DNA of 64,000 nt from Sva-07 sp963715825 (GTDB taxonomy: Bacteria > Actinomycetota > Acidimicrobiia > Acidimicrobiales > Ilumatobacteraceae): positions 496,001-560,000 of the forward strand of contig CAVQSI010000041.1 of assembly GCA_963715825.1 (NCBI GenBank). Reading direction: 5' to 3'. The notes beneath the pieces were generated by a model that saw only the letters and a program-made list of their open reading frames with translations, was not told the origin of the DNA and searched no databases. Positions 53,662-64,000 of this stretch are shown in pieces. Each line of letters starts with the position of its first letter. Position 1 is the stretch's first letter. The translations under genes were made by a program, and so were the position numbers.

Positions 53662-54816
53662 CCTCGCGCGGTGGCGTGTCGACACGCAAGTACGCGGTCC
53701 AGTCGCCGAGCGAGAGGTCGAAGAATGCGTCGAAGAAGCCACGAACCTCGTCGTCGTCGAGATCGAGCAGCACCTCGAGGCCGAAGTCGTGCAACACGCG
53801 AGTGCGCCGCATGGCCGCGGTCCACACCGCGTCGGCGATCGGTGCGGGGTCGACGACACCCGACGACGCGCTGAGCGCCTGACCGATGGCGGCAGCGACG
53901 CGTGGCGCGGCCCGGATCGATGCGGCCACCGAGAAACCGGTTGCGGCGTGCACGTAGCCCGCTGCCGCTCCGAAGGCGACGACCGGCTGGTCCGGGCCCG
54001 GGCGTGCCCCACCGAGCGGGATGCGCACGTACTCGGTGCGAACGGCGCCGGCCAACACGCTGTCGGGGTGCCGTCCGAGTCGGGCAGCGAGCCGCGGGAG
54101 CAGCGCGATCGGTTCGATCGCCGGTCGGGCGGCCAGCACGGTCTCCTCGACGAGCCAGCCATCGCGCATCGGCAACGAGTAGCAGAACGTACTGACACCA
54201 CTCGGCCCGACGCTCGACGGCGACCCGTCGGCCCCGAGCACCTGACGGAAGTCCATGAAGGTCGGCCTGCCGAGATCGCCCGACGGCGGCTCCGCCAGCA
54301 CCACACCGAGCGCGGTCTGCCAGGCCGGTGGGCGTTCCGACTGGTTGCGGGCGAACCGGGCGGGCCACCCCGTCGCATCGACCACCACCAGCGCGTGCAG
54401 TGCAGACCCATCATCGAGTTCGAGCCGATGCCCGGCCCCGCTTCCGACACGTGCGGGCACGACCTGCTCGACCCGCGCCGGTCGGTGCTCCACGGCCGCT
54501 CGCAACTCCGAGCGCAATCGGTCGTTGTCCAGGGTGGCGTAGGTGCGCGCCAGGCGGTGCACGCGTGCTCCGTGGGCCCACACCTCGGGGCTCGACGTCG
54601 CCACGACGGCGTCGACGTCGAGCAGTGCAGCGCCGGTGTCGTCGAGGAGATCATCGGTCCAGGTGCTGTACGTGGCGGTCCACGGAGCGTCGTCGCCGAC
54701 GAGCACGACCTCGATGCCGAGGCGCTGGCACGCCCGCGCGAGCGCGCTGCCGGCCGGGCCGTCGCCGATCACGGCAACGTCGACGCGGGCGGCGACCGCG
54801 TCGCTCTCCGATTGGG

Positions 54817-54820
<4 letters not shown>
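53558..54820 (-). CDS. Lycopene cyclase family protein
   Basis: A 420-residue FAD-dependent cyclase of the CrtL/CrtY type. The dinucleotide motif VIGDGPAGSALARACQRLG is near residue 15, then TWTDDLLDD near 50 (YGVWVDE-like in plants), VVDATGWPA near 130, FCYSLPMRDGWLVEETVLA near 195, YVRIPLGGARPG, and FGAAAGYVHAATGFSVAASI near 275. It would close the ends of lycopene to beta-ionone rings. No other carotenoid gene is nearby, so it must cooperate with genes elsewhere. GTGA overlap with the MBL gene upstream. Confidence 0.83.
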
Positions 54821-55782
<962 letters not shown>

Positions 55783-55876
55783 TCGGTCATCTTGACACGG
55801 CTCGTCCAGCCAGCGACGCCCGAGCGATGAGCCGAACGCCGTACACGGTCGGTTCGGTCATCTCCACCTGCGATCC

Positions 55877-57220
55877 TCAGGCCGGCGAGCGCCAGCGGGC
55901 GCTGAGGCGTTCGGCGAGCATCGTGGTCGGCAGGTGGGTGTTGACGTCGGGGATCGACGGGAACACCGAGGCGTCGCACACGTAGAGCCCGTCGTAGCCG
56001 ACGAGGCGTCCGTCGTCGTCGACCACGGTGCCCATCGCACAACTGCTCGACGCGTGGACGTAGTCGCCGACGGCAGTGCGCACCCACCGCTCGATCGCCT
56101 CGTCGTCGCGCAGCGCTGCGCTGGTCGTGCCGAACGCGTCGAGGTACACCTCGACGACGATCTCGCGGAACGACGGCGCGGCGAGCAACTCCAGCGCGAC
56201 GCGCACGCCTGCGATGAGCGAGGCAACGTCTCGTGGATCGTCGAGCAGCGCGAAGTCGACGATCGGGTCGACGGCCGGATCGTCGGACGCAAGCCGCACG
56301 CTGCCGGCCCGACCGCTCGGTCGCATCAGCGCGGCCATCAGCAGGCCGAACCCTGGGGCCGCCGCACCCAGATGGTTCATCGGCAGGAACTGCCAGGGGT
56401 CGCGTTGCAGCAACGTGCCGATGGCGAGGCTGCCGGGCGAGCCGACAGCGCCACCGATGAGCTGCAGGGTCAGCGGCGCCGACGGATGATCCTGCAGGCC
56501 GGCGCCGACGCCTGGTGTGTCGACGTGCGATCGCAGCAGGATCGCCGGAGAGTGGATCGCTCCGGCAGCGAGCACCACCCGATCGGCCGGCGCGACGGTG
56601 CCGTCGGCGAGCCGCACGCCCACCGCCCGGCGCCCGTCGAACACGACGCGGTCGACGGGCGAGTCGACGCGCACCTCGAGGTTCTCCCGTTCGAGCACCG
56701 GCCACAGCGACTGCTCAGCGGAGGTGACCCGACGTCCGTCTCGTCGGGTCAATCGGGCGATCTCCGCGTCGGGTGCCGCGCCGAGCAGCGCGCGGTCGAC
56801 GGCGCCCAGTTCGGACGGGTCCACCGGTTCCTCGGGGAGCTCGACCGCCGCCCACGCCGCTGTGGCGTCGTGCCAACCCCACGATCGATACAGCGCTGCG
56901 TCTCCGCGCAACGCAACCATGGCGTTCACCGCCGACGACCCACCCATGCCGCGGCCGCGCCGATACACCGACGGCGGGCCTCCCGTCGCCCTCGTCGCCA
57001 GGAGCGACGGGAACGTGCGTCCGGGAACGTCGAGTGCAGCGAGGAAGTCGGGGCCGCCGAGCGCCGCGTCGAGGTCGCTCGGCGCGAGATCTGCGCCGGC
57101 CTCGATCAGCACGACCGTTCGGCCGGGATCGTCGGACAGCCGACGGGCAAGGACGCATCCGGCCGATCCGGCGCCGACCACGACCACCGTCCCCTCCTCG
57201 GCACGATCTGGTGACCCCAC
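55877..57220 (-). CDS. GMC-family FAD oxidoreductase
   Basis: A 447-residue glucose-methanol-choline oxidoreductase. FAD motif VVVGAGSAGCVLARRLS near residue 12, GMGGSSAVNAMVALRGD near 88, VVLAAGAIHSPAILLRSHVD near 225, C-terminal active-site region DYVHASSSCAMG near 380 (His) and DVNTHLPTTMLAERL near 425 (His/Asn). It is shorter than the usual 520-560 residues, mainly in the substrate domain. GTG 57220 has TACGCT 6 nt upstream. Likely oxidises an alcohol, substrate unknown. Confidence 0.88.
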   Translation of the reverse strand: MGSPDRAEEGTVVVVGAGSAGCVLARRLSDDPGRTVVLIEAGADLAPSDLDAALGGPDFLAALDVPGRTFPSLLATRATGGPPSVYRRGRGMGGSSAVNAMVALRGDAALYRSWGWHDATAAWAAVELPEEPVDPSELGAVDRALLGAAPDAEIARLTRRDGRRVTSAEQSLWPVLERENLEVRVDSPVDRVVFDGRRAVGVRLADGTVAPADRVVLAAGAIHSPAILLRSHVDTPGVGAGLQDHPSAPLTLQLIGGAVGSPGSLAIGTLLQRDPWQFLPMNHLGAAAPGFGLLMAALMRPSGRAGSVRLASDDPAVDPIVDFALLDDPRDVASLIAGVRVALELLAAPSFREIVVEVYLDAFGTTSAALRDDEAIERWVRTAVGDYVHASSSCAMGTVVDDDGRLVGYDGLYVCDASVFPSIPDVNTHLPTTMLAERLSARWRSPA

Positions 57221-57281
57221 GATCGCAGCGTACGACGGATCATTCAAGAAGCCGTGAGCCCCCGCCGATACCGAAGACGGC

Positions 57282-58355
57282 ATGGATGACACGACCGACA
57301 CCCTGACGAGGCCGGGCTTTCCTCCCCCACCGCCGACCTCGTCGGCGCCCCCGGCCCCTGCGCCGTGGCCCGGCCAGGTCAGCCAGGCCGGCCCCATGCT
57401 TCCCACCGTGACGCCTGCGGTCCCGCGCCCGGCCAACGCCGACGCAAGTCCGCTCACCGCGGCCATGTTCGCCACCATGAACCCCGAGCCTGCCCGGAAG
57501 CCGTCGCGAGGCGGTGGCGGTATCCGCCGGGCCATGAGCTGGTTGTTCCTGCTGGCCGTGCTCGGCGGGCTCGCGTTCGCCGGGGTCATGTACGGCCCCG
57601 AACTCGTCGAGCGGGCAACGGGTTCCGACGAGAACAACGGCCCCAGCGCTCCGCTGGTGTATCCGATGCCGACGGCACCGCCGACCGCGGTGCGATCGGC
57701 CTCGTTCACCGTCAGCGAACTCGATGGCTTCGGCGGAACCCAGACCTACGACGTGACCGCAGACTTCGAGTCGGGCGTCACCCACGTCGTCATCCCGCGT
57801 GCCGACACGCCGGACCTCGAGATCCTCACGCTGTGGGATCAGACGTTCATGCGTCGCGTCGACGAGCCGACCTGGTACACGCTGCCTCGCGGCGACTTCC
57901 CGATCGACTTCTCGCTCGGGCGCAGCCGCTGGGTCCGCACGCTCGACGAGATGGTGCCGCTTGCGTTCCGGCAGTTCACCACGATCATCGAGGCCAACGA
58001 GTCGTCGGTCGAGACCACCCCGACACGACGTCTCGTCGTGTCCGCCGACCCGGCGCGACTCATCCAGGCCCAGACCGCAGCGGCGACACCGACGGCCGAC
58101 GGATCACCGCCGCCGGCTCCACCCCTGCCGCCCGGCATCATGGTGCAACCCGGCATCGACGGCATCGAGTCGCTGACGATGGAGATCTGGGTCGACGACA
58201 ACGGCCTCGTGCGCAAGTCGGTGATGCCGGCCGAGCTGGGCGGCGAAACGATCACGGTCACCTCGGCATCGCCGGAGCCGTTCGAGCCGGTCTTCCCGAC
58301 CCCGGACGGCGTCGAGCCCCTCACCGCGCAGGCGCTCTTCCGACTCGGACTCTGA
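57282..58355 (+). CDS. Hypothetical membrane-anchored protein with LppX/LprG-like exported domain
   Basis: A 357-residue protein: Pro-rich cytoplasmic N-terminus, one membrane helix (MSWLFLLAVLGGLAFAGVMY near residue 84), then an extracytoplasmic domain of about 240 residues. The family is not clearly recognisable. Phrases such as TYDVTADFESGVTHVVI, WYTLPRGDFPIDF and LTMEIWVDDNGLVRKSVMP recall the LppX/LprG/DUF6612 type of lipid-carrier folds, by style rather than by a firm motif. Not in an operon; purL follows with its own promoter. Confidence 0.65.
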   Translation: MDDTTDTLTRPGFPPPPPTSSAPPAPAPWPGQVSQAGPMLPTVTPAVPRPANADASPLTAAMFATMNPEPARKPSRGGGGIRRAMSWLFLLAVLGGLAFAGVMYGPELVERATGSDENNGPSAPLVYPMPTAPPTAVRSASFTVSELDGFGGTQTYDVTADFESGVTHVVIPRADTPDLEILTLWDQTFMRRVDEPTWYTLPRGDFPIDFSLGRSRWVRTLDEMVPLAFRQFTTIIEANESSVETTPTRRLVVSADPARLIQAQTAAATPTADGSPPPAPPLPPGIMVQPGIDGIESLTMEIWVDDNGLVRKSVMPAELGGETITVTSASPEPFEPVFPTPDGVEPLTAQALFRLGL

Positions 58356-58404
58356 CGCACTGAACATTTCGTACAATCGCCGAGACCGTCGATGACGCGA
58401 TCCG

Positions 58405-58417
58405 TAGGGTCAGCGCA
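58405..58417 (+). promoter_or_regulatory. Leaderless promoter of the pur operon
   Basis: TAGGGT at 58405-58410 followed by 7 nt and GTG 58418. No purine riboswitch or PurR-like box is visible. Confidence 0.5.
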
Positions 58418-61249
58418 GTGGCCGACCGGCATCGACTGACCATCCGTTCCATCGATCCGGACCCGCGCGGGGCCTCGATCCGCTCGGCAGCTGCCCATCT
58501 CGGCATCGATCTGCCGGGACCGGTGCAGGTGGCCGACGTGATCCACGTGTCGGGAGCGCTCGACGACGACCAACGCACACGACTGGCCGCCGCGGTCGCC
58601 GATCCCCTCCTCCAGGTCGCCAGCTGGGACGCTCCAGCGTCGCACGACACCGTCGACGGCATCGAGGTCACGTTCCTGCCCGGCGTGACCGACACGGCTG
58701 CCGACGCCGTCCTGCACGCCGCTGATCAACTCGGCATCGGCCTGACGTCGGCGGCGACGGCGCGGCGCATCGAGTTCGGCCCGGACGTCGATCCTGATCT
58801 CGCCGACGATGTCGTGCGCCGGGTCGTCGCCAACTCCGTCATCGAGCGGTGGGGGCACGGTCTCGTCGAGCCGCCGCACCTCGACGACGCCCCCGGCCAC
58901 GCCGACGCCGAACTCATCACGATCCGAGGCCTCGACGACGACGGACTGCTCGCCCTCAACGTCGAGCGGGCGTTGTATCTCGACCTCGAGGAACTGCGCG
59001 TGATCCGCGACGAGTACGAGCGCCTCGGGCGCGACATCACCGACGTCGAGATCGAGACGTTTGCGCAGACGTGGAGCGAACACTGCGCCCACAAGACCTT
59101 CCGGGCGATCATCGACACCACCGGCGGCCCGGACGGCCCAGCCGAGGTCACCCCGCTGATGGCTCAACTCCGCGGGTGCACCGAATCGATCGACGCACCG
59201 TTCGTGCGCTCGGCCTTCGTCGGCAATGCCGGCGTCATCGAGTTCACCGAGGGCACCACCATCGCCCTCAAGGCCGAGACCCACAACCATCCATCGGCCG
59301 TCGAGCCGTTCGGCGGAGCCAACACCGGCGTCGGCGGCGTGATCCGCGACGTCCTGGGTATCGCCCATCGCCCGATCGCCGTCACCGACATCTTGTGTTT
59401 CGGCCCCGCCGACCTGCCGCTCGCCGACCTGCCCGACGGGGCGCTGCACCCTCGGCGGATCCGTGACGGCGTGATCGACGGCGTCGCCGACTACGGCAAC
59501 AAGATCGGTCTGCCCACGGTGGCCGGCGCCGTGCTCTACGACCCGGCCTACACCACCAACCCGCTCGTGTTCGCAGGATGCATCGGCACTGCGCCGAGCC
59601 GACCCATCCACGACGGACCCTTCCCCGGCGATCGCGTCGTCGTGCTCGGTGGCGCGACCGGACGCGACGGCATCCGCGGCGCCACGTTCTCGTCGGCGAC
59701 GATGGACGCCACCACCGGTGAGGTCGCCGGCGCGAGCGTGCAGATCGGCGACCCGATCGTCGAGAAGTTGCTGATCGACGCGCTGATCGGTGCCGAGGAC
59801 CTGTACTCGGCGATCACCGACTGCGGCGCCGGCGGGTTGTCGTCGGCGATCGGCGAGATGGCCGAGGGTGTCGGCGCCGCCGTCGACCTCGACCTCGTGC
59901 CGCGCAAGTACCCGGGGCTCGACCCGTGGGAGGTGTGGCTCTCGGAGGCACAGGAGCGCATGGTGATCGCCGTGCCACCCGAACACCTGAGCGCGGTGCA
60001 GGCCCGCTGCGATCGTGTCGGAGTGCGCCTCGCCGACGTGGGCGAATTCACCGGCGACGGGCGCCTCGTCGTACACCACCAGGGCCACGTGGTCGTCGAC
60101 CTCGACACCGAGTTCCTCCACGACGGTCGCCCGCAGCGGCGCATGGCTGCCGAACTCCCCACACCGAACCGCCACGACACGACCGGACGGACGGTCACCG
60201 ACCCGGCGGCGACGATCCTGGCCCTGCTCTCCCACCCGAACATCGCGTCCAAGGCCGACACGATCCACCGGTACGACCACGAGATCCTCGGCGCCACCGT
60301 CGTGCGACCGCTCGTGGGCGCTGCTGCAGACGGCCCCGCCGATGGGGTGGTCCTCGCCGACCCGGGTGCCAGCGAGGGCATCGCGATCGGCATCGGCGTC
60401 AACCCGTGGTACGGCCTGCACGACCCCGAAGCAATGGCATTCGCCGTCGTCGACGAGGCAATCCGCAACGTGGTCGCCGTCGGCGCCGACCCCGACCGGG
60501 TCGCACTGCTCGACAACTTCTCGTGGGGCGACCCGCGCCGACCATCGACGCTCGGCGAACTGGTCGCCGCCGTCGACGGATGCTGCGCTGCGGCCCGGAT
60601 GTACAACGCTCCGTTCGTGTCCGGCAAGGACTCGCTGAACAACGAGTACATCGGCGCCGACGGTCAACGCCACGCCGTACCGCCCACCCTGGTGATCACC
60701 GCCGTGGCCCACGTCCCCGACGCCGACCACTGCGTGACGCCGGATCTCGCCGAGCCCGGCAACGTGCTGATCCTGATCGGCCAGACCGAGGCCGAGTTCG
60801 CCGGCTCTCACCTCGACCACGTGCAGAGCGCTCCGCGCAACGCCGGCGTCGCACCGGCACCCGATCCCGACGCACCCGAGACCTATCGCCATCTCCACGC
60901 GGCGATGCGAGCCGGACTGGTCGTGGCGTGTCATGACGTCAGCGAAGGCGGCTTCGCCGTTGCCGTCGCCGAGATGTGCATCGCCGGTCGCCTCGGCGCC
61001 CGGGTGGACGCGCTCCCCCACAGTGATCTGGCGACCGCGCTGTTCAGCGAATCGTCAGGTCGTCTCGTCGTCGAAGTGCGACCGCGCAGCGTCGATGCGT
61101 TCATGAAGATCATGGGTCGCACCGCTGCTCCGATCGGCGTGGTCACCGACGACTCGATGCTGTCGATCACCGGTGTCGATCCGATCCCGGTCGATCGGCT
61201 GGCCCACGCATTCAACCGAGATGCGTTCAGTTCGACGGGTGCACGATGA
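58418..61249 (+). CDS. purL: Phosphoribosylformylglycinamidine synthase, PurL with fused tandem PurS-like N-terminus
   Basis: A 943-residue FGAM synthase (purine synthesis step 4). Residues about 1-70 and 75-150 each resemble PurS (DPRGASIRSAAAHLGID then ADPLLQ; LPGVTDTAADAVLHAADQLG then ANSVIERW). The rest is small-type PurL: TFAQTWSEHCAHKTF near 210, KAETHNHPSAVEPFGGANTG near 283, GCGAGGLSSAIGEMAEG-like text near 470, FVSGKDSLNNE near 732. It lacks the glutaminase domain, which purQ supplies; the usual separate purS is replaced by the fusion. GTG start with TAGGGT 7 nt upstream. Stop overlaps purQ. Confidence 0.93.
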   Translation: MADRHRLTIRSIDPDPRGASIRSAAAHLGIDLPGPVQVADVIHVSGALDDDQRTRLAAAVADPLLQVASWDAPASHDTVDGIEVTFLPGVTDTAADAVLHAADQLGIGLTSAATARRIEFGPDVDPDLADDVVRRVVANSVIERWGHGLVEPPHLDDAPGHADAELITIRGLDDDGLLALNVERALYLDLEELRVIRDEYERLGRDITDVEIETFAQTWSEHCAHKTFRAIIDTTGGPDGPAEVTPLMAQLRGCTESIDAPFVRSAFVGNAGVIEFTEGTTIALKAETHNHPSAVEPFGGANTGVGGVIRDVLGIAHRPIAVTDILCFGPADLPLADLPDGALHPRRIRDGVIDGVADYGNKIGLPTVAGAVLYDPAYTTNPLVFAGCIGTAPSRPIHDGPFPGDRVVVLGGATGRDGIRGATFSSATMDATTGEVAGASVQIGDPIVEKLLIDALIGAEDLYSAITDCGAGGLSSAIGEMAEGVGAAVDLDLVPRKYPGLDPWEVWLSEAQERMVIAVPPEHLSAVQARCDRVGVRLADVGEFTGDGRLVVHHQGHVVVDLDTEFLHDGRPQRRMAAELPTPNRHDTTGRTVTDPAATILALLSHPNIASKADTIHRYDHEILGATVVRPLVGAAADGPADGVVLADPGASEGIAIGIGVNPWYGLHDPEAMAFAVVDEAIRNVVAVGADPDRVALLDNFSWGDPRRPSTLGELVAAVDGCCAAARMYNAPFVSGKDSLNNEYIGADGQRHAVPPTLVITAVAHVPDADHCVTPDLAEPGNVLILIGQTEAEFAGSHLDHVQSAPRNAGVAPAPDPDAPETYRHLHAAMRAGLVVACHDVSEGGFAVAVAEMCIAGRLGARVDALPHSDLATALFSESSGRLVVEVRPRSVDAFMKIMGRTAAPIGVVTDDSMLSITGVDPIPVDRLAHAFNRDAFSSTGAR

Positions 61250-61968
61250 GCAGAGTCCGCGCCCTCGTGATCGCCGGTCCCGGCACGAACCGCGACAACG
61301 ACGTCGTCCAAGCGCTCGAACTGGCCGGCGCCGACGCGCGGATCGTGCTGGCGTCCGAACTCGTGGCGCAGCCGACCATGCTCGACGACGTCCGCCTGGC
61401 CGTGGTCGCAGGAGGGTTCAGCTACGCGGACTCACTCGGCGCCGGACGAATGCTGGCCCTCGACCTCGTGCTCGGCGTCGGCGACGCCCTGCAGCGCTTC
61501 GTCGACGACGGCCGGCCGCTGCTGGGAATCTGCAACGGTTTCCAGGTCCTCACCACCGCTGGAATCCTCCCCGGCGCCCTCGGCCACAACGCGCAGGGCC
61601 ACTTCGACTGCCGCTGGGTCGTGCTCGACGCGGTGCCGGCGAGTGCGTCGGTCTGGACGAAGGGGATCGACGCCCCGATCCACTGCCCGATCGCACACGG
61701 TGAGGGCCGCTACGTCCACGCCGATCCCGATGGTCTCGCCGCGAACGGGCAGGTCGCCCTGCGCTATCGCAGCACCAACCCGAACGGTTCCGTGGCCGAC
61801 ATCGCCGGGGTGAGCGACCCCTCCGGCGTCGTGTTGGGGCTGATGCCGCATCCGGAGAACCACATCGTCGCCCGACAACACCCGCGACACTCCCGTGGGG
61901 GTGGCGGCGACGAGCACCTCGGCCTGCGGCTGTTCGACAACGGCATCCGTTACGCGAAAGGGCTGTGA
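61246..61968 (+). CDS. purQ: FGAM synthase glutaminase subunit
   Basis: A 240-residue class I glutamine amidotransferase that feeds ammonia to PurL. The Cys nucleophile is in LLGICNGFQVLTTAGILPGAL near residue 88, with VVAGGFSYADSLGAG near 49 and the His-Glu pair in GLMPHPENHIV near 203. ATG overlaps the purL stop, and the stop overlaps the purC GTG. Confidence 0.95.
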   Translation: MSRVRALVIAGPGTNRDNDVVQALELAGADARIVLASELVAQPTMLDDVRLAVVAGGFSYADSLGAGRMLALDLVLGVGDALQRFVDDGRPLLGICNGFQVLTTAGILPGALGHNAQGHFDCRWVVLDAVPASASVWTKGIDAPIHCPIAHGEGRYVHADPDGLAANGQVALRYRSTNPNGSVADIAGVSDPSGVVLGLMPHPENHIVARQHPRHSRGGGGDEHLGLRLFDNGIRYAKGL

Positions 61969-62939
61969 CGTCGATGCCGAGCGTGCTCCCCGACCCGCTT
62001 CCGGATCCACTGCTCGACGTCGAGTTGCCGCTCACCGACCCTCGCGTCGGCAAGGTCCGCGTGTCGTACTCGCTGCCCGACCATCGACGGCTCTTCGTCA
62101 CCACCGACCGTCTGTCGGCGTTCGATCGGATCATCGCCGGCGTTCCGTTCAAGGGCCAGGTGCTGAACCAGTTGTCCTGGTGGTGGTTCGAACACACCCG
62201 CGACATCGTCGCCAACCATGCGATCGCCGTGCCGGACCCCAACGTCCTGATCGGTACCGAAGCGACCCCGCTCACCGTCGAGGTGATCGTGCGGGGCTAC
62301 ATCACCGGTGTCACCGACACCGCCCTGTGGACCCGCTACGCCGCCGGCGAACGCACGATCTACGGGCACCGCTTCGCCGACGGGCTCCGCAAGAACACCC
62401 CGCTCGCCGACGCCATCGTGACCCCCACCACCAAGGGAGCCGACGGCGCCCACGACGAACCGCTGTCGTCGGCCGCTGTCGTCGCCGACGGTCACGTTCC
62501 CGCAGAACTCTGGGACCGGGTCGAAGCCGCTGCGCTCGAGCTGTTCCGACGCGGCAGCGAGCGCGGGCTGCACGCCGGCCTGATCCTCGCCGACACCAAA
62601 TTCGAGTTCGGCGTCGACGGCAACGGCGAACTGCTGCTGATCGACGAAGCCCTCACCCCCGATTCGTCGCGCTGGTGGATCGAGGACACCTACGAGGCAC
62701 GTCTCGCCGCCGGCGAGGAACCGGAGAGCCTCGACAAGGAGGTCGTCCGCCGAGCGCTCGCCGAGGCCGGTTACACCGGTGACGGCCCGGTTCCCGAACT
62801 GCCCGCCGACGTGTGGCACGCCACGGCGCGACGCTACATCGACGCATTCGAGCGCCTCACGGGCGTCGGCTTCGTGCCGGGCGCCTACCCTGTTGCACCA
62901 CGGATCAACGCCGCACTGGCGGGACTGGACATCGACTGA
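61965..62939 (+). CDS. purC: Phosphoribosylaminoimidazole-succinocarboxamide synthase
   Basis: A 324-residue SAICAR synthase joining CAIR and Asp. Motifs: GKVRVSYSLPDHRRLFVTTD near residue 29, DRLSAFDRIIAGVPFKGQVL, VIVRGYITGV near 107, GLILADTKFEFG near 205, LLLIDEALTPDSSRWW near 220. Length is the longer, actinobacterial/eukaryote-like size. It ends 1 bp before purF. Confidence 0.95.
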   Translation: MTSMPSVLPDPLPDPLLDVELPLTDPRVGKVRVSYSLPDHRRLFVTTDRLSAFDRIIAGVPFKGQVLNQLSWWWFEHTRDIVANHAIAVPDPNVLIGTEATPLTVEVIVRGYITGVTDTALWTRYAAGERTIYGHRFADGLRKNTPLADAIVTPTTKGADGAHDEPLSSAAVVADGHVPAELWDRVEAAALELFRRGSERGLHAGLILADTKFEFGVDGNGELLLIDEALTPDSSRWWIEDTYEARLAAGEEPESLDKEVVRRALAEAGYTGDGPVPELPADVWHATARRYIDAFERLTGVGFVPGAYPVAPRINAALAGLDID

Positions 62940-62940
62940 C

Positions 62941-64000
62941 ATGGGCACTCCCATCGCGCACACGACGCTCGACGCCGACGACACACCCAAGGACGAATGC
63001 GGCGTGCTGGGGGTGTCGACGCCGCACGGCGAAGGTGTTGCGCAGCTCGCGTTCTTCGGACTGTTCGCCCTCCAGCACCGCGGTCAGGAAGCGGCCGGCA
63101 TCGCGGTCAGCGACGGCACCCGGGCGCGGGTGCACAAGGAAGCCGGCCTCGTTGCCAACGTGTTCACTCCCGAGACGCTCGCCCCGCTCACCGGCTACCA
63201 CGCGATCGGCCACACCCGGTACTCCACGACCGGCTCGAACGCCGAGCGCAACATCCAGCCGTTCCTCGTCGAGACGATGCACGGCCCGCTCGCCCTGGCG
63301 CACAACGGCAACCTGGTCAACGCTCCTGCCCTGCGCGAGGAGCTGCTGAGTCGTGGCTTCGGTCTCACGGCCACCAGCGACTCCGAGGTGATGACGCTGA
63401 TGCTCGCCGCCGCGGGCGGCCAGACCTGGGAGGAGCGCATCGAGCGCACACTGCCGGCGTGGAAGGGAGCGTTCTCGCTGGTGCTGCTCGCGGCCGACCA
63501 CGTGATCGCCGTGCGCGATCCGTGGGGATTCCGACCGCTGTCGGTCGGTCGACTCCCCCACGGCGGCCATGCCGTGGCGTCGGAGACCTGCGCACTGTCG
63601 ACACTGGGCTGCGTGGACATCGACGAGGTGAAGCCCGGCGAGATGGTCACCCTCCAGGGCGCCGAACTGCAGCGCTCCCAGGTGCTCGCGCCTCAGCCGC
63701 GCAGCGCCCGGTGCACGTTCGAGTTCGTCTACTTCTCACGTCCCGACTCGGTGTGGGACGGCCACAACGTCCACCACGTCCGCCAGCGGCTCGGCCTGCG
63801 GCTCGCCCAGGAGGCACCAGCCGACGCCGACGTCGTCATCCCGGTTCCCGACTCATCGATCCCCGCGGCGATCGGCTACTCGAACGAGAGCGGCATCCCG
63901 TTCAACGACGGGCTGATCAAGAACCGCTACATCGGCCGAACGTTCATCGAACCCACCCAGGACATCCGCGAGCGCGGTGTCGCACTGAAGTTCAACGCGT
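62941..64000 (+). CDS. purF: Amidophosphoribosyltransferase, N-terminal part (3' end outside window)
   Basis: The frame from ATG 62941 is open to the window end (353 residues seen). It is the first enzyme of purine synthesis, making phosphoribosylamine from PRPP and glutamine. The Ntn-type nucleophile Cys is in DECGVLGVSTPHGEG near residue 20 after a propeptide. Others are FALQHRGQEAAGIAV, IGHTRYSTTGSNAERNIQPF and LAHNGNLVNA, then the PRTase part EFVYFSRPDSVWDG and VIPVPDSSIPAAIGYS. The PRPP loop lies beyond the end. Confidence 0.96.
   Translation, partial: MGTPIAHTTLDADDTPKDECGVLGVSTPHGEGVAQLAFFGLFALQHRGQEAAGIAVSDGTRARVHKEAGLVANVFTPETLAPLTGYHAIGHTRYSTTGSNAERNIQPFLVETMHGPLALAHNGNLVNAPALREELLSRGFGLTATSDSEVMTLMLAAAGGQTWEERIERTLPAWKGAFSLVLLAADHVIAVRDPWGFRPLSVGRLPHGGHAVASETCALSTLGCVDIDEVKPGEMVTLQGAELQRSQVLAPQPRSARCTFEFVYFSRPDSVWDGHNVHHVRQRLGLRLAQEAPADADVVIPVPDSSIPAAIGYSNESGIPFNDGLIKNRYIGRTFIEPTQDIRERGVALKFNA

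Noticed and set aside
57839..61021. 1060-codon open frame on the minus strand opposite purL
   Set aside because: It is a GC-rich shadow of purL, with repetitive Val/Gly/Asp text and no domain.

Overview
The window is a very GC-rich, gene-dense actinobacterial chromosome segment. I infer an Acidimicrobiia (Ilumatobacter-like) origin. The reasons are the gene content (actinobacterial-type short MenE, SURF1, WS/DGAT- and FadD-type lipid genes, an Ilumatobacter-style secreted protein with an RILDTR domain), the many GTG starts, and a recurrent promoter layout in which a TANNNT hexamer sits 6-9 nt before the start codon. That layout predicts leaderless mRNAs. I see no plasmid, phage or CRISPR. The only mobile trace is a short scar beside tRNA-Cys.

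Layout. 1-7800: end of a PPK2 polyphosphate kinase; glyS, an ABM protein and trpC; recO with a catalytically degenerate UppS-like gene, divergent from a second uppS; a DinG helicase; class I aldolase (apparent frameshift). 7.9-16.6 kb: enoyl-CoA hydratase, hydrolase, FadD ligase, a two-component system with a GerMN lipoprotein, era, MaoC, DUF454. 16.6-23 kb: a WS/DGAT-like protein lacking its catalytic motif, a hydrolase, a two-subunit B12 acyl-CoA mutase (isobutyryl type by active-site residues), and an acyl-CoA synthetase. 22.7-31.4 kb: a menaquinone region (menG, menF, menD, menH, menA, menE, plus a FrnE-like protein and an amidase); menB and menC are not here. 31.6-36.4 kb: SDR, DUF2510 membrane protein, phoH-ybeY, a membrane-anchored GH10-like protein. 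36.4-37.9 kb: RHH antitoxin/MazF toxin pair, integrase fragment, tRNA-Cys. 37.9-42.6 kb: oleA-oleBC-oleD, the long-chain olefin pathway, with a frameshift in the OleC part. 42.7-49.8 kb: SDR, amidohydrolase, tRNA-Gly, secreted protein, membrane protein, fpg-like gene, metX, DUF4262. 49.8-58.4 kb: S9 peptidase, APH-like kinase, SURF1, lycopene cyclase with an MBL hydrolase, GMC oxidoreductase, a membrane protein. 58.4-64 kb: purL (with fused PurS-like N-terminus)-purQ-purC-purF operon, running off the end.

Most notable: the two UppS homologues look like the two halves of one enzyme. One keeps the catalytic Asp, FSTENW and RTSGE motifs but lacks the Mg-binding Glu and the C-terminal RXG. The other lacks the catalytic motifs but keeps exactly that Glu and RXG. 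This is how the eukaryotic DHDDS/NgBR cis-prenyltransferase divides its active site. Other items are a family of dispersed intergenic hairpins carrying GATGAG..CTCATC ends, three apparent +1 frameshifts, and several enzymes with lost or changed catalytic residues.
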